Below, one piece after another: positions 1-12,120 of a stretch of DNA of 64,000 nt. The stretch is from NCBI GenBank assembly GCA_014898425.1, contig RCSZ01000003.1, forward strand, positions 2,914,001-2,978,000, given 5' to 3'. A program made the translations under genes and the position numbers. A model generated the notes under the pieces. It made no database searches, had not been told where the DNA came from, and saw only the letters and a program-made list of their open reading frames with translations. Source of the stretch: Botryotinia globosa (lineage: Eukaryota > Ascomycota > Leotiomycetes > Helotiales > Sclerotiniaceae). The first letter of the stretch is position 1. Every line of letters begins with the position of its first letter.

Positions 1-1005
1 CTCTCTATGCCCTCGTCTTCATAACCCGCTACTTGGATCTCTTCTCTGGGATTTTCATCCTCTGGAATTTCGTCCTCAAAGTCTTCTATATAGGTTCCTC
101 TCTCTATATTCTCTTTTTGATGTTAAGAGTGTATGCCAGAACTAGAGAAAGGGAAAAGGCATGGAAGCTTGGAGGATTGTGTTTTGTGGGAAGTGCGGTA
201 TTGGCACCGATTGCGATGATGATTTTTGAGAGGAAGTATGGTTGGGGTTTTACGGAGGTGAGTTTATCCCTCAACATTTGAATATGGGCAATACTAATCA
301 AAATGAAAACAGGTTCTCTGGGTCTTCTCCATTCTTCTCGAATCAACCTGTATCCTCCCTCAACTTCTTCTTCTCCGTCAAACAACGGTTCCCACAGTCC
401 TCGATTCTTTCTACCTCGTAACGCTCGGCTCCTACCGTTTCTTTTACATCTTGAATTGGATTTGGCGTTCCTTAGATATCAATGATCGTTCTCCAGATGC
501 GATATCAATTATTGGTGGTGTGATCCAAACAGCGTTTTACATCGATTTTGCTTGGGTTTATTACACAAGACAAAGAGTCAAGTTGAGGAATGGAGGAGTT
601 GTTGATGCGGATGATATCAGTAGAGGCTGGTTGTTGAATAGAGTGTTGGGCAACAAACATATGGTGGGTACGGATGATGATGATGAAGAAGGGGATGAGG
701 AAGCACATACTGTTGGTCGACAAGAGCCAAGCCGAAATGGTACTAAATGGGGAGCCAGAGGTATTTCAGTTAGTGCAGATGAAGGAGTTCTTGCAGGCGA
801 AAGTCAAAGACAGGCAGGATATGAAGGACAAGAAAGTGGAGTTATCGGTGCGGATGTGGATAAGGACGCAAAAATGAAGGATCCCGATGAGTTGGCGAGA
901 ATTTTGGATGAGGATGAGGGGGAAGAAAGTGAAGAGGATGGAACATTATCTATACCTGGAGAGAATGGAAGTGGAGTCAGCAATGGATCGGAGTGGAGGG
1001 GATAG
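1..1005 (+). CDS. ERD2/KDEL-receptor-like protein with long acidic tail (5' end outside window)
   Basis: Partial gene, open from the window edge. Exon to 257, intron 258-312 (55 bp, GTGAGT donor, CTAAT branch, CAG acceptor), exon 313-1005 ending in TAG. The reading starts inside the ERD2 signature LYALVFITRYLDLF and continues through hydrophobic helices to SYRFFYILNWIWRSL and AFYIDFAWVYYTRQRV, the end of the seven-helix fold. ERD2 proteins retrieve K/HDEL-tagged ER proteins from the Golgi. Known receptors end soon after the last helix; here about 145 further residues follow, rich in Asp, Glu, Ser and Gly and predicted disordered. This suggests the larger ERD2-like paralog of filamentous fungi rather than the canonical 210-220-residue receptor. 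Ligand binding cannot be judged because the N-terminal helices lie outside the window. Confidence 0.9.
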
Positions 1006-2700
1006 TGAGTGACAGTCTGATTTGGGAATGGAAGTAAAAATTGTCAATTCCACGAGAGGAAAGGGCATTTGTGTACTCGTATGATTCAACAGATATGAAA
1101 TGGGAATTTGGTGGAAAGGCGAATGCATTAGGGTCTAGAATGGATGATTCATGGATGAGGTTTAAAGGGATTGTTTGTTCATTTTATTTTGATTTGGGAG
1201 AGAGAAATACTTGCTAGCTAGGTAGCTAGGTGTGTAGTAGCTGATAGTGATGAAGATCAACTTCTCAAGAATTGACCTGAGTGATATAGATTGATTGTTG
1301 TGTGGTTCCTGTGGTTTTGGTTTTGGTTGTGGTTTACTTGAGTGTCTCAACGGTTTGACTTTGGTTGGAAAAGGATAATGATGGAAATGATGGAAATGAT
1401 AGAGAGAAAAGCTAGAGTTTTGAGAGATGTAATTGGTTGGTGGGTAGGTAGGTAGTGAGTTTTATAATATATAGGTAGTTTGGCTAAATAAGATTAGTAT
1501 GAGTATGAATAAATTTGGAGATGGATATTTAATAAGGGGTATGAATGGAGGGTATGAATGGGGTGTATGAATGAGGGGTATGAATAGAGGGTATGAATAA
1601 GGGGTATGAATGGAGAGTGAATATAAAAGGGGTGGAGAATGGATTGAGGATGGGATGATGAGTGTGGATATTAGAAGAGATGGGATGGATGGGATGGGAT
1701 GGGATGGAATAGGATAGGAAAAGGAAATAGGGAGATAGGGAGAGTGAGATGAGTGAGAGGAGGGAGGAATGGGTTGGGAGATATCTATGTCTAGGAAGGA
1801 GGCTAATAAGCGTAGAGTTGATATCTTTTGGATATAGAAATCCAAGAGGAGAGGAGAGGAGAGGAGAGCAGGTGTGGGATTGAGAGGAGGGGATGAGGTG
1901 ATGAGAAAATGTAGTGTAGCCAACGCGAATGAGAATTCAAGAAGAGCGAAGAGGAGAATAGGATAGAATATAGAAGATATATATATTGAGGGTTGAGCAT
2001 GAACAAATAAAAGATGAGTAAATAGAAAGGGAATCACGTAAATTGTATAATAGATATGGGTGTAGTGTTATATACTCGGGACTTGCCCATATTGGATAGA
2101 TGATATGTAGGTCGAGGTAGGATAGAGATTAGTAGAGTGAATTTCGCAATGCTAGATGTTTGATGGTAGGGGAGAGTTTGTTGTTAGGTTTGGGGGTAGA
2201 AGGTTGAGGTGATGGAGTTGAGGTTCTTTAGGGGGTTGCTAAGGTTGGAGGGGTGGGATTTTGTAGTGATTGGGTTGTGAGAAGTGAGGTCAGAGGGGGG
2301 GAGGGGGTAAATAGTATTGGCTATCTAGCTGTGTAGGAAACATTGAAGAAAATTTTGAAATGGTATTGTGGTGAGATGGCTGAATTTAGAGAATTGACTG
2401 GTAGTGGAGGGTGGATATGATGTATGCTGATCTTGAGATTTGTTGTTTAAGTGATCATCGACGTTGATGATGATGGTTTTGGTTTTGGTGTTGGTGTTGG
2501 TGTTGGTGCTGGTGCTGGTGCTGGTGCTGGTATGGTATGGTTGAAGAAATGAAAAGAGATTTTCGATAGGGGCAGGGAATTGGGATGAAGATGGAGGGAA
2601 TATAGATGTTTAGACTAAGAGTGTGAATGGAGTAGGGAGGAAAGATGATCAAATGATTGAGGTGAGGTGGTTTATACGGATGGTTGCGAAGCGAGGAATG
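1006..2700. repeat. Purine-rich 3' flank with minisatellites
   Basis: No gene seen. The plus strand is strongly G/A-rich. About 1535-1615 holds some six imperfect copies of a 13-bp unit GGGTATGAATGGA. 1681-1712 holds GGGAT repeats. 1846-1870 holds GAGAG runs. 2478-2535 holds GGTGTT/GGTGCT hexamer repeats. Long open frames on the minus strand here are Ser/Pro/Ile/Leu low-complexity by-products of the skew. Confidence 0.7.
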
Positions 2701-4853
2701 TCTGATAGTGAAAGGACTTACAGAGTAGAGATTAGCTACTATTAGAAAGTAGAAGATAGGAAGTGAGGAATCATAAGCACATTAGATCTGAGTGTCAATC
2801 AAGTAATCTGATTCGGAAAATGCAAATTTGAGATTACGTGAGTGAGAGAAAATGTGGATTTGTACGATTTCTATCTTCCACATCTTATGTTAATTGACTA
2901 GGTGGTTTGGGTACATAGTATAGTTTGATGAGAAGGGCTTAGCTTTATTATTGGATCCAATGCCATATGGTCTGAACCATTTTGAATAAAAGCTCATTAG
3001 AGTTTCAGATTCAATCTGCATGGGCTATTCTAGCTATTTTAATAAGATCATTGTAAACATTTATTCAAGAGATTCTATCTATAATTCTCAGAGATGCTGA
3101 GTGTGGGTCAAAAAATCAATTTGATTAATGGAAAATTTGAATTGAATTAAAAGGATTGTTCTTCAAATGATAAATAATCTTCAAGAGAATCGGAGAATTA
3201 GATTTCTTGCTTCTTTGATATAACATTTAGCCTGTAAAGATTGATAAATTATAATAAGAGCTGGATCTCAAACAAATAGAGACCTTTGAATAGTAGGTCT
3301 ATTCATGTCTAGAAAAACTAGATATTGTTGAAGAAAGAATAGTTATTGGATACAATGTGAGTATTTTCAGTCATTTTAGCCATGCTACAAGACTTCACAA
3401 TGATTAGACAACACCTTGCTCATGACCACTTATATTGAGGTTTACTCTGCTCGCATAATCGTTGTCACTATCGTTAATTTATTCATTGAGGATAATGATG
3501 TCATGAATAAAACTTTGGGATGATATTGAGGGATGATGATAGTGAGGAGATATGTGCTTTTTCAAACTGTGGATAGGCAGTAGAGGTCGAATCAAGATAT
3601 AGTCTTTAGACTGCTGCCAACTAATATGTAACGAATAAGACTTTTCCATGGTTTATTAGAGACTGGAGACTTGGTCAGGCTTCGCTCACTGGTATTAGAT
3701 TACTTTCGAGAGAGCTCGGAGAAGAGATGGGTAGATTGTTGCCTGTTTTGAGTTAGTTAAGAGGATTATGTTTAGATGGCTTGATGAATCTTGGACACTG
3801 GTTTCTCCATTGCTGCTTCAGTTAGATAATGGATAAACATATTCTTTTAAGATCTTCATGGGGTGTGATACCCTCTTAAATACTGTCTTATCTGTAACAA
3901 ACTATAGTGATGATGAACTATATCTTTTGAATGAAATTCTCACTATAGACCCCGACATATCTCATGATCTAGTCGTTAACGATATCTTTCTTCTCTATCC
4001 TAGGTAGCTGAGATCTCGTGGATTGTCTAGTAAGCTCTGCAGCCCTGATTTACCCATCACTTGAATCATTATTATGAGTAGTGGTAAAGAGGAGAAAACA
4101 TCAGGTTTTTCATATACTGGACAGATCTCAATGAGATGGATCTTAGTTACTTTTTTGACTTCCTTTGAATAAACAGCGTATTATTCGTTTGGCTAGAAGG
4201 GATAAGACATCTAGATATCTGTACAACTATAGTTCAACTTAGACTTCAATCCAAATAATGATTTTCGACTTTGGTAGTTATCTGAAAGCTTGTTGTACAT
4301 AAATGACTTCATCCATGTGTTAACAGTGTAGATAGGCGTTTCAGACTCCAGGTCCAAGTATTCCTAGAGATATTCTTCTCTAGTCTACCATGACTGGGTT
4401 TGATGGCCCTTGAGTTGCTGTAGAATACTGACAGGTTTCGATATGATTGCCAAACATCGAAATATCTAGATAACTTGATTACTACCAGTAAGCAAGTATT
4501 TCTATCACAACGTAGAATTTGGATATATCAAAAGAATAAGAAGGCGTGGTTTATTCAACGGTTTTCTCCGATTGTGAGTAGCTTCTGCTGATCATGTAAG
4601 CAAGTAATATGATGTCATTAACACAGTAAACATCAAACATCGTGCACAGAAGATATGATGGGTCGAAAAAGTATATGAGTTATTAAGATTACTATGAACA
4701 ATCCGCCATTATTCTCCCAGTATCATTGATACTGTTCAAAAACTATCACTATGATTTAACTCGTAAACACTCTCATCCTTGAGAGCAGCCAATTCATAGA
4801 AGTGGAAACTTGTGGCTCAGTACATATCACAGATATGATTTTATCCCCACAAG
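2701..4853. other. Gene-free AT-moderate spacer
   Basis: No convincing open frame, repeat or RNA gene on either strand. Mixed composition without the extreme AT content of the RIP islands. It separates the ERD2-like gene from the first gene of the accessory island. Confidence 0.5.
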
Positions 4854-5443
4854 TTAAGATTGTTCAGGATTATCTTCGAATACCGACTCGCTGTCATCCT
4901 CACTATCGTTTTCCATCTCCGAATCTCCTTCCAATTCAAATTGGTATTCTTCAGTCGGCATGCCATACTCTGAAGGTTCCTCCAGATCTCGCTGGATTTC
5001 CTCGGCAGTCACGGCATCGCGATTGCTCAATGCGTGATGCAATGCTTCATAATCATCTTGGTATTGGCGGAACCAAGCTTTCAGCGCGTACAAGATGTTC
5101 AAAAGCTGCTCATAGCTCCTATAATAACCAGAGATTAGCATATTTACCACTTTAAACTAAAGAAAAAAGTCGTGACATACTCTAGGAGCCAGCCTTGGTA
5201 ATCCGGTGGTGAAACTCTGTCTAATTCAATGCTTGATGCTCTCTCATCGCAGAATTCTATCTCTCTGTCCAGCTTCTCGATCGCAATCTTGCATTGCTCG
5301 ATTCTGTTTGATAGGGTTCCTGTAATTGTTTGATTCCAAGACCTACAATCTTGGCGGCGTTCTCTGATGTATTCGTTGAAATCGATTTCGAATGCTTCGA
5401 TGTGGTTGTTTTGAACTCTTTGGGTAGGGGTTACTTGTGACAT
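4854..5443 (-). CDS. Small helical protein, IDF-family member 1
   Basis: Two exons on the minus strand: 5443-5181 and 5118-4854, intron 5119-5180 (62 bp, GTATGT donor, GCTAATC branch, TATAG acceptor, phase 2). The product is 175 aa. ATG was chosen because it aligns with the MSQ start of the neighbour at 6585-7039. Exon 1 encodes an N-terminal EIDFNEYIRE element followed by a charged helix likely to form a coiled coil. The intron falls inside WLLE-SYEQLL. Exon 2 continues with a W-x(4)-QDDYEAL element and ends in a very acidic Asp/Glu/Ser tail (about residues 145-175). No known domain recognised and function unknown. The paralogy with the next gene is visible by eye along the whole length. Confidence 0.75.
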
Positions 5444-6584
5444 CTTTGCTTTCTATGGATGTTGGTTTTGGGAGAGAAGTTCCTTTCTAGAGATGTTCTA
5501 TCGAGTTGTTGTTTGTCGAGATGATGAAATAGTAAGATAATGTAAGTATTGTAAATTGTTGGGTATGCTGTTATCTTAAATGATCAAGTATGTAAAAAAC
5601 ATGGAATTTAGAAGTATTCGTCGGTGGGAGATCACACATCCTTAAGTAACTAACTGTTTACCCTTACGGTCAGCAAAACAAGGCTAAATGAGGAGCGCGA
5701 ATTCAAGAAACATACTCTGATTAGCGAGCGTGATTCTTTGATTTGGTTCACGGTCATATTATGAGTCTCCAGGCACATGCGCTTCTCGGAATAGCTCTTT
5801 CTAGTTCATACGGTCTGGTTAAGATTGTTAAATACCACAATTAGGTCTATATATAGAGACTCGGGAGTAAGTACAGCTAGAAGTTATGAGTTTATGGTGT
5901 TTGAGATAGTGCAGCGCATCTGACAGTAAGACTCAGCTTCCCCTGCTGCATGCGCCGAGTTCCGCTAAAGGTCATCTTAGAAAGTAAAGGATATCCCCCA
6001 GTTACAGATACCTAGGTACTTCTCTTTATGATCATTGATCGATTCATCATTGATGTAGGAAAAGAGACGACGTTGATTGGTGCAGCTATTCAGTGACAGG
6101 AGGACCACTGTACACTTCTTCAGAGGCTACACCTGCCAGAGGTTGATTGATATTCGTCCAACTTTTCTGGAAATTCCTTGGGTCTCAGCTATGATACAAG
6201 GCTTACTTGTTGACTCCTGCTATTTCGGTGCAGGTATAGATAGATTACACACAATATTACGTATAGCTAGAAGCGATTAACCAGCAATTGATAGGATCAT
6301 TATTTCTACCATATATCACTCTGTGACAGGTCCCTTTGAAAACATGTTGCGCATTTAGAGAAACACTCTGATTACCAGCGGGTTTTAATACCAAACAAAG
6401 TAATTAAATATATATCATCAAGTCACAGCATTAGAAATCAAACTTTTTAGGTATTAGTTGATTGAGCAATCGAATTGCCTCTATCCGCGCCATCTAATCA
6501 GTCCGCAATAATTCTTGCCCCCAATACTCCTGCCTCCCTCTCGAATTACCGTTCTCTGCGACTGTACCCTCCGTGGCTCGTGAA
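5444..6584. other. Spacer between tandem IDF-family paralogs
   Basis: No gene supported. Two short similar strings, around 5708 and 6359 (both containing ACTCTGATTA followed by a GCG-rich stretch), hint that flanking DNA was copied with the genes. An open frame at 6077-6280 has no supporting features. Confidence 0.4.
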
Positions 6585-7039
6585 TCAAGCATGTCCCGGC
6601 TCTAAGTCAAGCTCTTCCTCAAGCTCTCTGGCAGTTTCCCAATATCCATTACTTCTAGCGGTTTGAAGAGCGCGGTAATCGTCTTGAATAGTTTCATACC
6701 ACTCGCGCATTGGATACATCAATTCCAAGAGTCTCTCGTACTCGCTGTTGTAATGAAACGTTAGCAGATACCTTGTATTGATAGATTCTGAGAATCTCAC
6801 CTCAGAAGCTCGGCTCTAGCTTCCACGGGCAAGCTTCTCATGTGTTGAATGAGGGCTATTCTGCGCTCGACAAAAACAATCTTCAAGTGGAGTCTGTTGA
6901 GAGCACAAAATGTTTGGAGGACCCGATTACCAATTGTTCCATCAATCGAATCGTCCCAATGTTGAAGATCAGCTACCAGATTCGTATGATATTGCTCAAA
7001 ATCGATGGTGAGCTCTTGGATGTAAGCTATCTGAGACAT
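6585..7039 (-). CDS. Small helical protein, IDF-family member 2
   Basis: Minus strand exons 7039-6801 and 6744-6585, intron 6745-6800 (56 bp, GTGAGA donor, ACAACAG acceptor, phase 2). The product is 132 aa, starting at MSQIAYIQ. Exon 1 has TIDFEQYHTNLVADLQHW followed by a long amphipathic helix. The intron splits LLS-EYERLL, exactly where member 1 has LLE-SYEQLL. Exon 2 has REWYETIQDDYRAL and a TARELEEEL helix matching TAEEIQRDLEE of member 1. It lacks the acidic tail of member 1. It is a same-strand tandem duplicate about 1.1 kb from member 1. No domain recognised; predicted soluble and all-helical. Confidence 0.75.
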
Positions 7040-8828
7040 GGCTAGGATTAAGCTCCAAAATAATGAGAGCGCGTGGTTGATTTGAGAGGTTGATTTGAAG
7101 AGGTTGTAATATGAGGTCTCGATAAGTTTTTGACTGTGAGTATGTGGGCAAGCTTTGATAGTCTCCGCCGTTGAAAGATTCGTGCTCTTAATTATCTAGC
7201 TACTCACGAAGATAACTAACAAAAGAAATCGCTCTGAGATTTAGCGCAATTTACAGAACTAAAAGCGCCTTCAAAACTTGGCTTGCATCACTAATGTGAC
7301 TCAGAGATGCCTAATTCCTGGTGTAAACAAAGGCGGCTGATGAGAAAACGGTGAATTTATGAGTGTCTAGTATGATTGCGTAAGTTTAGAAAGTAGAAGT
7401 ACCTTAGAACCTTGATAGTCACAACTGATTTCATGCAGAGATGCTTAAATTTTACTGTACTGTAAAGTAGGGAATGATGAAAGAGTGAATAAATGCTTGC
7501 TGTGGTAGCAATAGATCTAGAGATAGTCTAGTACGGGACCAGGTGTCTTGTGAATTGATTGAAAAAGTATAAGCTACAGTGGATTTAGTTGAAGATGAAT
7601 GATACATATGGAATTAAGGCAGAAGTCTGGAATCTGGGTATGTAAGAGTAACAATGCCTCACACCAAACAATTGAATCGAAAGAATGGGTAATGGACCAG
7701 CCTTGCATGCATTTAATATATCTGAAGTATTGCTTTATTCTCCCAAACATTAGCAGTCGCAACAGGCCTTCTAGTTTTGATACATTAATAGCCGTCAACC
7801 TTCCCATCAAATCACCACATCACAACTTGTGGGTTGTCCATATCTAAACAGCCATCTGTATTTAGTGAGGTTCTGGTCTTTGAAACTTTGAGCCTCAGTA
7901 CTATTAATTTATTTTGCAACCTTGTTAGACACACAACTTCCAGAAATTACAGATAACTGAAAGGAAATACCCATTACTAGTGCATAAAAGGTTTCAAATT
8001 GCAAGCATTTCATTGGCGTTTGGATATAACAGGGAAAATCGCAGCAGAGAATTAGATGAATTTCAAGTCTTTGAATGACCTCTGGTTGAAAAAATGTCAC
8101 TCAAAGCTGAAATATCACCCTCTGGAATTATTCTTTGTAAGAGCATTTCCTAGTCTTTTGATTCATGATAAAAATCAGTAACTACAAATCAGGCAGAATT
8201 GTAAAATGATACTGTTTAAGTATATATTCTAGACAACAACCACAATGCCCAAAAGATGACTGAAAAAGCTCAATAGAAAAGAATTTGTAATTCAAGCAGC
8301 ATAATGAAGGGGGTTTCTTTAACGAAAATAACCGAGAATGAGCAATCTTGGTGGAGCAGGTCGAAGCGAGAATTTCACAAAAATGATGAAACAGCTTCGA
8401 GGTACAATATCAAAGACAGAAACTATACTCAAGCAATTCGAATTCCACAATTAGCTTGTCAAATCAAAAACTAGAAAGTAAGCTGAAGTTTGATTTCTCA
8501 CAGGAATGAATAAATTACTGCATGGAAAGACATTTGAGCTTTGGAGCTTTGCTTCATTTGTCAAGAATTTCTATTCCTCTGACAACTAAATCCTTATTCT
8601 AATCTGCTATCTTTCAAAGATAAGAGCGCTTTGATAACAAGAAAAGGATAAGATAACTCAGGGAGAAGGCATTGATTGTGTCGTAGATACAGAAGTGCCA
8701 GAGAAACCCACCACTGTGTTATCGCAGAGAAAATAAAATACACGAGACACCTCATCTATCAATCTTTATCCCTTAAAAACCCTATTTCCGAAGCAAAAAA
8801 TCAATCGCGCAAGCAGTATCCAGTATGA
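7040..8828. other. Gene-free spacer
   Basis: Contains only short overlapping open frames on both strands (for example 7599-7847 and 7909-8100) without start context, introns or recognisable motifs. I see no repeat or RNA gene. Confidence 0.4.
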
Positions 8829-9494
8829 TCAATTTTTGTCTTGACCCAAATCATCCGTTACGGCCTTGGATTTGTCTCCTTCCTTGTGAACTGGTACGCC
8901 ACGCTCTGGAAACTTCTCTCGAGATTGACGAAGAATGCCTTTTTTAGAAGATACCTCCGCTTTTGTTCCAGATTCGAGGCCTTCCATCTTTGGTAGCAAA
9001 AAAGGAGGCTCGTCGGGTTTGAGTCCTGTTGAGAATTGGTTACGGGTATCAAGCACTTCGGAGTCGACGGTTGGAGATGAAATCGTAGGGATTTGCGTAG
9101 TGGTAGATTGCTCGCGGAATTCTACGAGGACCCTTTGTTGATTGTATTCGTCGAGTAAATTCTGGACAAGAAGAATCGTACGCAGCAAATCCTGTTGGAC
9201 AACGCGCATAGATCTGAAAGCAGTATTAGTATTTGCGATATCTACTGGATCGAGGAAAGAATTGTTGGAAGCTACGTACGCAAGTTCCTCAGCTCGATCT
9301 CCCGCACTGAGTTTCTCGATATAAGAATCAACCTCTTTGATTCGTAAATGTAAGGCTGGTAGGAGTTCTGAGAGGTACTTCTTTCTGCGGGAGTACGTCA
9401 ATGAAAAAAGTTTCTCATTGACCACGGTAATGCCGTCCAGGACTTGTTTTTGATACGTCTCTACGAGGCTTGCGGTGTGTTCCTTGTTATCCAT
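8829..9494 (-). CDS. Helical protein, possible IDF-family member 3
   Basis: Minus strand. The first true ATG is at 9494 (MDNKEH). The frame is open without splicing, but a classic intron lies in it: 9214-9279 (66 bp, GTACGT donor, TACTAAT branch, TTTCAG acceptor). It is a multiple of three with no stop, so it is easily missed. Spliced exons are 9494-9280 and 9213-8829, giving 199 aa. The intron is phase 2 and falls between two charged helices (RAEELA-SMRVVQQDLL), as in members 1 and 2. Exon 1 holds a probable coiled coil (about residues 10-70). The C-terminal third is Ser/Thr/Lys-rich and disordered. Relation to the family rests on gene structure and helix pattern, since sequence identity is weak. 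Function unknown. Confidence 0.6.
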   Translation of the reverse strand: MDNKEHTASLVETYQKQVLDGITVVNEKLFSLTYSRRKKYLSELLPALHLRIKEVDSYIEKLSAGDRAEELAYVASNNSFLDPVDIANTNTAFRSMRVVQQDLLRTILLVQNLLDEYNQQRVLVEFREQSTTTQIPTISSPTVDSEVLDTRNQFSTGLKPDEPPFLLPKMEGLESGTKAEVSSKKGILRQSREKFPERGVPVHKEGDKSKAVTDDLGQDKN

Positions 9495-10710
9495 GATGAT
9501 TGACAAGAATGGTGAGGGACTAGAGCCTGTTTGTGAAAAGAAATATAAGCTTGAAGCTCTTAATAAGTAGGTTAGGTCGGTGGTGGGCTAGGAAATAACG
9601 GGATGGGTAGAATAGAGATGTATTTGTCAAGTGTTCTGGTAAGATTTCTTCGGTCTAAATACCTCTCAGTTGCCTGAGTGAATGATTTGATGAGTAAAAA
9701 TAAAGTGGGGGAGTGTGTGGTATACTGTTAATGTAGCTTGTTTGTGGGAAGAACCGAAAGAGGAGAATTTTGACCTTTAAGAGTATCTCGGATATATGAA
9801 AAAAAAGACTGTGTTGTATGACTTTACATAAAAGCTCTCGTGGCTTCGGGTGTGGGGCTGATTTTGTACAACAACTCTCTAAGTGAGAGTGGTAGCGGTT
9901 ACAGAGGGAAAGAGAGAAGTCTTGTTCACTAGGAAGCTATGAACGTGAGCGCAATTTGAAATGTATCAGATGGTAGTAAATGCCAAAGATAGGGAATAGA
10001 CAGTTGTGAACGTCTGGCATAAAACACATAGTCTAAGACCAGATGTTATTGGATCTCTTCAATACGGCCCAGTATTTTAATAAATGAAGTCCATTTAATC
10101 TTTGATATCACTAATTATACATCCCAGATATGAACTATGAATGATCGAGGTAATTCCAAAGATATTGAATCTATCATTCCGCCGCAGATAATTGGGGCTT
10201 AAAAGCCCAAAGTTCCAAAGACGAAAGGGCAGAATTTTTGCAGTGAAGCCATAATCTAGTGGTAGCCTATCTTTTAAGCTCCTCGAATTTCTTGATATTA
10301 ATATTCCTTGAGGTTATACGTCACTTTATGCAAGGGAATTCAACACGAAAAATATTTGGATGATTGTGTTGACGCATTTTTACATGCGATGAGCATGGAG
10401 TGGAAATCACAAAGTACTTTGTATATGGAATGGCAAAATCTTTTACAGTTATCTAGCCTTTGTTAAATAGATATGCATGAAACCGAATCCCCCTTTACCA
10501 CTGTGGTGCGACAAATACTATAATATACCGTTCAGTAGAGATCCTAATTTGAGATATCAAGAACCTTATAGAGGCGAAGTAAAATCCCTCGTAAATATGA
10601 GAAGCAAGTAACTACAAATTTCTTATGGCAAGAGTGCCCCCAAGCATATATCTTGCCACGCGGTTTTTGAAGTCAAAGAATTATGGAAACCCTTGTTTCT
10701 TTATATTTAA
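9495..10710. other. Spacer, promoter side of the 8829-9494 gene
   Basis: No gene seen. Composition is AT-moderate with no repeat recognised. It separates two same-strand genes of similar architecture. Confidence 0.4.
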
Positions 10711-11673
10711 CTATATTTGTGACTTTTTGGAGACCACTCTAGCCCCACGAACCTTCTTCTCCAACGATTTAACGTCAATCAGCTTACTATATCTACTCTG
10801 AGGAAATTTATTATGGTCGCGGAGACTCTATAGTTAAAGACGTTATTAGTAGGGCTTCTGAGAATTCATTTATACCACATTAACTAGTGGAATTGGACTC
10901 AATAACTTACGAGTGTGTCCCCGTAAGTTCCATGGCGTATCCCCAGATTTAGCATCATTTCTCTTCTCTTTTCCAAGCTTACTTTCTCACTTGCCACTTC
11001 GGATAAGAAAACTTCTACCTCTTGAATACGAGCCTCGATATTGCTGCGCATGACAGTAGACTCAGTCATTATTTCCGAGGCAATGCTAGGTGGTGAAAAT
11101 TCAGCGTTTGATTTTACTAAAGAGTTAGACTTATGAAGGGGCGCGTTTCGACTTACCTGATCTTTCGTGCCCAGTTCTTGTTGTTCGCAGGTTGCAACTT
11201 CCTGAAGAGAAATAAGTATTCCTCAACAGTCTTGATATCTGCTTGAAACTCCTGACGATGCTTGCGTAGAATCTTCAATCTTGCGTCTAAAGTATAACGG
11301 AAGAGATTGTTCAAATCTTTATTGACCACAGAAATGATTTGGCGATGCTTGAGGGCTAACATTCCCAGCTCAGGTTGAGAATTTCCTGATTTTGGACAAC
11401 CTGTAGATTGGTATTCGGCGTTTTGGGGTTCATCATTCTCATCTTCAATGCCAACCCTTCGGCTTTCTGCCGGAGAAACGGGGTTCTTGTGTACCATCAG
11501 ACGCTCGAGGGACTTTGTTCGTGTTTTGATAGCATTGATAGCTTCGCTTTTGGTCATTGTATCATAGTCCTGCAAAGTAATTAGTATTTCTATGCACATG
11601 GAATTCTTTTTATTATGCTGATACATACCTTCGTCGGACCCATTTCCCAATTGTTATGAACATTGGAAGGCAT
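10711..11673 (-). CDS. Coiled-coil protein, possible IDF-family member 4
   Basis: Four exons on the minus strand: 11673-11629, 11569-11157, 11085-10911, 10827-10711. Introns use GTATGT, GTAAGT and GTAAGT donors with TTGCAG, CCTAG and TATAG acceptors. Frames join cleanly to a TAG stop, giving 249 aa starting MPSNVHNNWEMG. The second exon carries a Ser/Glu/Asn-rich linker and then long charged helices (about residues 90-150). The exon 2/3 junction is phase 2 (ARKIS-IASEIM) and precedes another coiled coil (NIEARIQEVEVFL). The C-terminus is Lys/Arg-rich. The two-helix-block design around a phase-2 intron resembles the neighbouring genes, but residue identity is low, so family membership is only a suggestion. 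Function unknown. Confidence 0.6.
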
Positions 11674-12120
11674 CTCGTAAGTATTCTTTGCTTGAGATGA
11701 TATCTTGCGTCTATTGGGATATTATATTCAACAATTCTGAAAAAGTATTGGAACTAATGAACGAGAGTATTCCGAAGATATTAAGCTTTATGATCAAATC
11801 AACAACAGTTTAAGAGGGTGGATAAGCTTAGGTGACACTAACATTTATTCGCATGAAGAAAACACCCATATATAGATAAGTACATCAAGAGTCAATCAAC
11901 ACATTTACCTACACTTAGCCGTAATCGATTTGAATCTTGCTTTCATTGCCGTATCTCATCTGCTGTATTGAAACATAGGAGTAGCTGGGAGTGAATGGGC
12001 TACGTATCTAAGTTTTTAGGGGCTCATCCGCACAGACCATGCTTTAGAAGCTGTCGTATGTGGATTGATTAGCCGTACGGCACCACCAAATGCCAACTAC
12101 AAATACAACATAAGAAAGAC
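11674..12120. promoter_or_regulatory. Divergent intergenic region
   Basis: A 447-bp space between two genes reading away from each other (minus at 11673, plus at 12121). By position it must hold both promoters. No specific operator motif identified. Confidence 0.4.

Noticed and set aside
1462..2037. 191-codon minus frame of Ser/Pro/Ile/Leu
   Set aside because: Low-complexity translation of purine-skewed repeat DNA; no domain, intron or start context.
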